Shown: positions 60,811 through 64,000 of the stretch, piece by piece | Position numbering within the stretch: position 1 is the stretch's first letter | Layout of the letters: each line of letters opens with the position of its first letter | DNA from: Viridibacillus sp050279675 | Lineage (GTDB): Bacteria; Bacillota; Bacilli; Bacillales_A; Planococcaceae | DNA: 64,000 nucleotides | Direction: 5' to 3' | Assembly (NCBI RefSeq): GCF_050279675.1 | Contig: NZ_JBNNUK010000002.1 | Coordinates: 1-64,000, forward strand | Position numbers and translations under genes: made by a program | Notes under the pieces: model-generated | The model's input: the letters and a program-made list of their open reading frames with translations, nothing else | The model's database searches: none | Told to the model about the DNA's origin: nothing

Positions 60811-61170
60811 ATTCAAATGTCCTCAGTAGTTGTTGGTATTGGCTTGGCAGTTTGGACAGCTATATTGGTGGCAGATTACGTTATTCTTCACAAAAAGCAA
60901 GGTTAATCATATCAGGTGATAAAAAGATTGCTGTGAATAAAGGGAATGTAATTATATGGTTTGTAAGTGTAATTGTTGGACTTCTGTTTACTTCAAATCC
61001 ATTATTCACTGCACCATTTGCAAAGGGGATTTTCAAAGGTAACAGCCTGGGATGGGAGTAATACTAACATTTGTGGTTGGTTTAGTCTTAAGTAGTATTG
61101 TTTATGTCTATTTTCAAAGTGGATACTAAAAATGAAAAACCCACTTTAGAACAAGTGGAAGCTAAGTAGT
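60811..61170 (+). pseudogene. NCS1-type permease carboxy-terminal remnant
   Basis: Plus-strand pieces in three frames line up as one protein end: VVVGIGLAVWTAILVADYVI, then RLIISGDKKIAVNKGNVIIW followed by FVSVIVGLLFTSNPLFTAPFAKG, then MGVILTFVVGLVLSSIVYVY, and finally DTKNEKPTLEQVEAK. The membrane segments and the VADYVI motif suggest a cytosine/purine/allantoin permease. At least three frameshifts and loss of the amino-terminal two thirds make it non-functional. Confidence 0.55.
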
Positions 61171-61178
61171 AGAATGTT

Positions 61179-61222
61179 AAACAAAGCCATGAGCAAAAAG
61201 TTCTCGTGGCTTTGTTTATTTC
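61179..61222 (+). terminator. Terminator after the permease remnant
   Basis: A 15-bp stem with one G-T pair (61179-61193 with 61203-61217) and a T-rich flank, probably that of the lost permease gene. Confidence 0.75.
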
Positions 61223-61331
61223 TATATTAAATGTAAATAGTAATAAGACTACTAATAATATATGACTAAATATTGATTTGATATAAACCTCGCTAGTCTA
61301 TATATAAAAATCAAAATCCAGCATCTAAGAG

Positions 61332-61370
61332 AAAATAAAAACCATACTAGTAAAAATCTAGTACGGTTTT
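61332..61370 (-). terminator. Terminator of cbiMNQO
   Basis: Read on the minus strand, a 13-bp stem (61370-61358 with 61350-61338) has a G-U pair that would be an A-C mismatch on the other strand, followed by a T-rich run. This favours use on the minus strand. Confidence 0.8.
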
Positions 61371-61382
61371 AGAATAAACATG

Positions 61383-62231
61383 TTACTTTACAGTTATGTT
61401 GGTCTTAAATTGTTGAAATAATTGCTCCCTATTTCGAGGAAAGGGGGCATCAATTGCTAACATGCCGTTTTGTTGTAATTGCTCTGCCGTTTCAAATACC
61501 CAGGGCTTCTCAAGATGAGCTTTTGAAAGTAAATTAGGCTGTTTAAAAACGGAGATGGGATCACCATGATATAGAATTTGTCCATCACTCATGACGATGA
61601 TCTCATCAGCCCATTCATATGCAAAATGCACATCATGTGTCGATAAAATAATGGTTTTATGCGGTTTATGAATCGTATTTAAAAGTGACATGATTTGCTT
61701 AGAATAATATGCATCGAGACCTGCAGATGGCTCATCTAAAATAAAGACATCGGGATTCATTGCTAAAACTCCAGCAATAGCGACACGTTTTTTCTGCCCT
61801 AAACTCAAAAAGTGAATCGGTTTTTGTTGTAGGGGTATAACTTCAGTTTCTTGCATCGCCCAGTCAACTTGTTCAACGACTTTTTCTTTAGACCAGCCAA
61901 GATTAATAGGTCCAAACGAAATATCTTGTTTTACAGTGCCAGAAAATAATTGAGAATCCGGATCTTGAAAGACTATGCCAACTTGCTCTCGTAACTGTGA
62001 TAAAGATTTTCGTCCATATTTCATCCTTTGACCTTTAAAATGTATCTCACCTGAAGTGGGTTGCAATATCCCATTTAAATGCTGAAATAATGTAGATTTA
62101 CCAGCACCGTTATTACCGAGTAATGCAATTTTCTTACCCTTTTTTATAGAAAGAGAAAGTTCGTTTAATGCAATCGTGCCATCTTGATAGCTATGTGTAA
62201 GGTGTTGAATGTCAAAAAATAGCTCATCCAT
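61383..62231 (-). CDS. cbiO: Cobalt ECF transporter ATPase CbiO
   Basis: 282 residues, energy-coupling-factor A component. Walker A LLGNNGAGKSTLF, VFQDPDSQLFSGTVKQDISF (typical of ECF ATPases), signature FLSLGQKKRVAIAGVLAM, Walker B VFILDEPSAGLDAY and the switch His in LSTHDVHFAYEWADEI. GGAGGAAG lies 6 bases before the ATG. The gene overlaps the end of cbiQ by 8 bases and is last in the operon. It hydrolyses ATP for cobalt uptake. Confidence 0.95.
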   Translation of the reverse strand: MDELFFDIQHLTHSYQDGTIALNELSLSIKKGKKIALLGNNGAGKSTLFQHLNGILQPTSGEIHFKGQRMKYGRKSLSQLREQVGIVFQDPDSQLFSGTVKQDISFGPINLGWSKEKVVEQVDWAMQETEVIPLQQKPIHFLSLGQKKRVAIAGVLAMNPDVFILDEPSAGLDAYYSKQIMSLLNTIHKPHKTIILSTHDVHFAYEWADEIIVMSDGQILYHGDPISVFKQPNLLSKAHLEKPWVFETAEQLQQNGMLAIDAPFPRNREQLFQQFKTNITVK

Positions 62232-63018
62232 TTAGACTTCCTCCGAACCGAATATGAACAGATACAATACTAATTGAAATGAGTCCAATTACTACCCAAT
62301 TTCTTTTAGAAAATGAATATTCATTCTCTAATAATTTTATATCTTCCGTATAGCACCGAGAATTCATCGCAATAATTAATTCTTTAGAACGCTGAAACAC
62401 ATGGACAAATAAGGAGGAAACAAGTAACCCTAACGAATTAATACTTTGTTTTACAGTTAAATAACCAAGACGAGAATTTTGTGCTTGATGAATTTTAAGT
62501 GATGTTTCCAAAAAAACAAAAATGAAGCGATATGTGATCTCGGTTAATTCGATTAATAATGCTGGTACTTTCAGCTTACTTAAGACATGTAAAATATCAT
62601 GTACAGGTGTAGTCAATGTTAAGAAGTATAAGCAACTAATACTACTTAGCACTGTAAAAAATAATTGAATTGCCGTCTCAACACTATTTTCCGTAATAAA
62701 AATATGTAATCCTAGAAATTTAGTTGTCCAAAGTGATGAGGTAATTAAGGAATAGTTACTTGAAAATGAAATCAAAATGGTCAGCATACTCGATAATAGG
62801 AAAAAACTAGGTACTAATAATAACTTGAAATAATATTTAAAAGGAATTTTTGCACCTAAAATTGTAAAAGCACTCATCACAATAAGTGTGATGAGTGATA
62901 CAAGTGTGTCTCTCACAGTTAACGAAAATAACATCAGAAAAAAGGTAAATACCATTTTTTCTATTGGATGAATATGCTGCCAACGATTCATATAAGCATA
63001 TTTATCAATAAGAAGCAT
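62224..63018 (-). CDS. cbiQ: Cobalt ECF transporter transmembrane protein CbiQ
   Basis: 264 residues with five to six membrane segments. It begins LLIDKYAYMNRWQHIHPIEK, typical of CbiQ (ID..A..N.W...HP.EK). It continues with a coupling region LPALLIELTEITYRFIFVFLE-like helix and the conserved AMNSRCYTEDIK loop (the A-R-G/S-R type coupling motif). It links CbiO to the substrate-binding CbiMN pair. One base separates its start from the cbiN stop. Confidence 0.93.
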   Translation of the reverse strand: MLLIDKYAYMNRWQHIHPIEKMVFTFFLMLFSLTVRDTLVSLITLIVMSAFTILGAKIPFKYYFKLLLVPSFFLLSSMLTILISFSSNYSLITSSLWTTKFLGLHIFITENSVETAIQLFFTVLSSISCLYFLTLTTPVHDILHVLSKLKVPALLIELTEITYRFIFVFLETSLKIHQAQNSRLGYLTVKQSINSLGLLVSSLFVHVFQRSKELIIAMNSRCYTEDIKLLENEYSFSKRNWVVIGLISISIVSVHIRFGGSLNG

Positions 63019-63019
63019 C

Positions 63020-63322
63020 TTATATTTGCCCCTCTTTATTTTTAACAGTATCTTTTCGTTTGTATTTACCTCTTGTTAAACCAACAAAGTAACCGATAAA
63101 GCCAGCACCAATCGCTGCTTGAAGACAGAATAATAGACTTTCGATTTCACCACTTGGTGGTTCCCAAATACTTGAGAACCAAGGCTCATAAGAAGCATTT
63201 ATTTCACCAATGGCAGCTTCAGCTTCACCATCAGCCCCTCCGAATTCAGCTCCTTTTTGAATGAAAAGAGGGAAGATTGCAAGAATGACAACGATTGAGA
63301 TTAGTATTAGATTTTTTTTCAA
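63020..63322 (-). CDS. cbiN: Cobalt transport protein CbiN
   Basis: 100 residues, two membrane helices (NLILISIVVILAIFPLFIQK and LLFCLQAAIGAGFIGYFVGL) joined by an extracellular loop containing EFGGADGEAEAAIGEINASY and PWFSSIWEPPSGEIESLLF, the diagnostic CbiN pattern. It assists CbiM in cobalt loading. The TTG start overlaps the cbiM stop codon; the nearest Shine-Dalgarno-like GGGG is 13 bases away, so translation is probably coupled. Confidence 0.95.
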   Translation of the reverse strand: MKKNLILISIVVILAIFPLFIQKGAEFGGADGEAEAAIGEINASYEPWFSSIWEPPSGEIESLLFCLQAAIGAGFIGYFVGLTRGKYKRKDTVKNKEGQI

Positions 63323-63996
63323 CGTTGTTCAGCCCCTTTCGAGAGAACGCGCAGCGCTTTTAGCTCAGCTACGTTGTATTTTTTTAAGAAATTCATAATG
63401 ACCACAGTTAAAATACCTTCAGAAATAGCTAAAGGAATTTGCGTTAATGCGAAAATACTACTGAATTTAGTGAAAGAAGCAAAGAATCCACCGACTTCAG
63501 AAGGGAAAGCAAGTGCTAATTGAATAGAAGTGACTAGATAAGTGCCAAGATCACCTAAAGTTGCAGCCAAAAATACAGCAAATGCAAAAGGTAAGCCTGC
63601 TTTAGAAGTCCCTTTGTATACACCGTAAGCAATTAGAGGACCAACGACTGCCATTGAAAAAGCATTTGCACCAAGTGTAGTTAAGCCACCGTGAGCTAAA
63701 AGCAATGATTGGAATAAAAGAACAATAAAACCTACAATACTCATTGCAAATGGTCCAAATAATACAGTTCCTAAACCTACACCAGTAGGGTGAGAACAAC
63801 TACCTGTAACAGAAGGGATTTTAAGTGCAGATAAAACAAAAGCAAAAGCCCCAGATAAGCCAAGCATCATTTTAGTATCTGGATTTTCCTTAATTGTTTT
63901 ACTTATTGATCGGAAACCAATAATCAAAAACGGAATTGTTACTGCCCACCAAAAGATAGCCCATTCAACAGGTAAGAACCCCTCCATAATGTGCAT
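63319..63996 (-). CDS. cbiM: Cobalt transport protein CbiM (S component)
   Basis: 225 residues, seven membrane segments. The mature amino terminus MHIMEGFLP, whose Met-His coordinates Co(II) in this family, is intact, followed by SVTGSCSHPTGVGLGTVLFG, LLLAHGGLTTLGANAFSMAV and LGDLGTYLVTSIQLALAF. Its ATG begins four bases from the window edge, so the promoter and any cobalamin riboswitch lie outside. First visible gene of cbiMNQO. CbiM-type substrate is cobalt; nickel is less likely with CbiN present. Confidence 0.95.
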   Translation of the reverse strand: MHIMEGFLPVEWAIFWWAVTIPFLIIGFRSISKTIKENPDTKMMLGLSGAFAFVLSALKIPSVTGSCSHPTGVGLGTVLFGPFAMSIVGFIVLLFQSLLLAHGGLTTLGANAFSMAVVGPLIAYGVYKGTSKAGLPFAFAVFLAATLGDLGTYLVTSIQLALAFPSEVGGFFASFTKFSSIFALTQIPLAISEGILTVVIMNFLKKYNVAELKALRVLSKGAEQR

Positions 63997-64000
63997 GGCA

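Overview
The window reads as chromosome of a low-GC, endospore-forming member of the Bacillota, most like the Caryophanaceae/Bacillaceae (Lysinibacillus, Solibacillus, Psychrobacillus type). The grounds are AT-rich coding sequence, strong GGAGG-type ribosome binding sites with frequent TTG and GTG starts, a complete spore germinant-receptor operon, a MsmX-type ATPase and an S-box riboswitch. The genus is inference. No rRNA or tRNA gene and no CRISPR array was seen. One run of 94 N interrupts the sequence at 48575-48668.

Region 1 (1-15360) starts with a decayed IS3-type transposase and continues as a carbohydrate utilisation locus. A LacI-type regulator with a perfect palindromic operator precedes a Gfo/Idh/MocA oxidoreductase, an Lpl-type ABC importer (two permeases and a lipoprotein), a YesL-like membrane protein, a NagA/AgaA deacetylase, a GntR/UTRA regulator, a class II ketose-bisphosphate aldolase, a PfkB kinase, an AgaS-like SIS protein and a ROK kinase. 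The ATPase MsmX/UgpC and a PucR-type regulator lie on the opposite strand. Together the enzymes fit import of an amino sugar, kinase, deacetylase, deaminase/isomerase, tagatose-6-phosphate kinase and tagatose-bisphosphate aldolase. This is N-acetylgalactosamine catabolism fed by an ABC importer in place of a PTS.

Region 2 (15361-21890) holds a secreted beta-propeller-like protein and a germinant receptor operon in the order A-C-D-B.

Region 3 (21891-35745) is the most unusual part. A sigma-54 activator diverges from a textbook -24/-12 promoter. That promoter leads into an SDR dehydrogenase and two paralogues of glycine decarboxylase subunits GcvPA and GcvPB, with no GcvT or GcvH nearby. A polar amino-acid ABC importer, a RocB-like M20 hydrolase, a second SDR, a YfcC-type carrier, an M20 amidohydrolase and a small lipoprotein follow. 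I read this as a catabolic system for an unidentified amino acid or N-acyl amino acid.

Region 4 (35746-50510) mixes decayed genes (a gerA-like 5' end, a methyltransferase with a Trp-to-stop change, a DUF4440 fragment) with ordinary genes: an AEC transporter, MsrA, an LCP protein, an AI-2E-family membrane protein, argCJBD and a NERD protein. It ends in a 93-bp tandem repeat and an aminotransferase.

Region 5 (50511-64000) contains three dispersed envelope-polysaccharide genes (sugar transferase, glycosyltransferase, GalE) and an S-box-controlled metA. It also has an esterase, an ArsR-CadA metal-efflux pair whose pump carries five Cys-Cys motifs ahead of its metal-binding domains, remnants of a YolD-like gene and an NCS1 permease, and a cbiMNQO cobalt importer running off the right edge.
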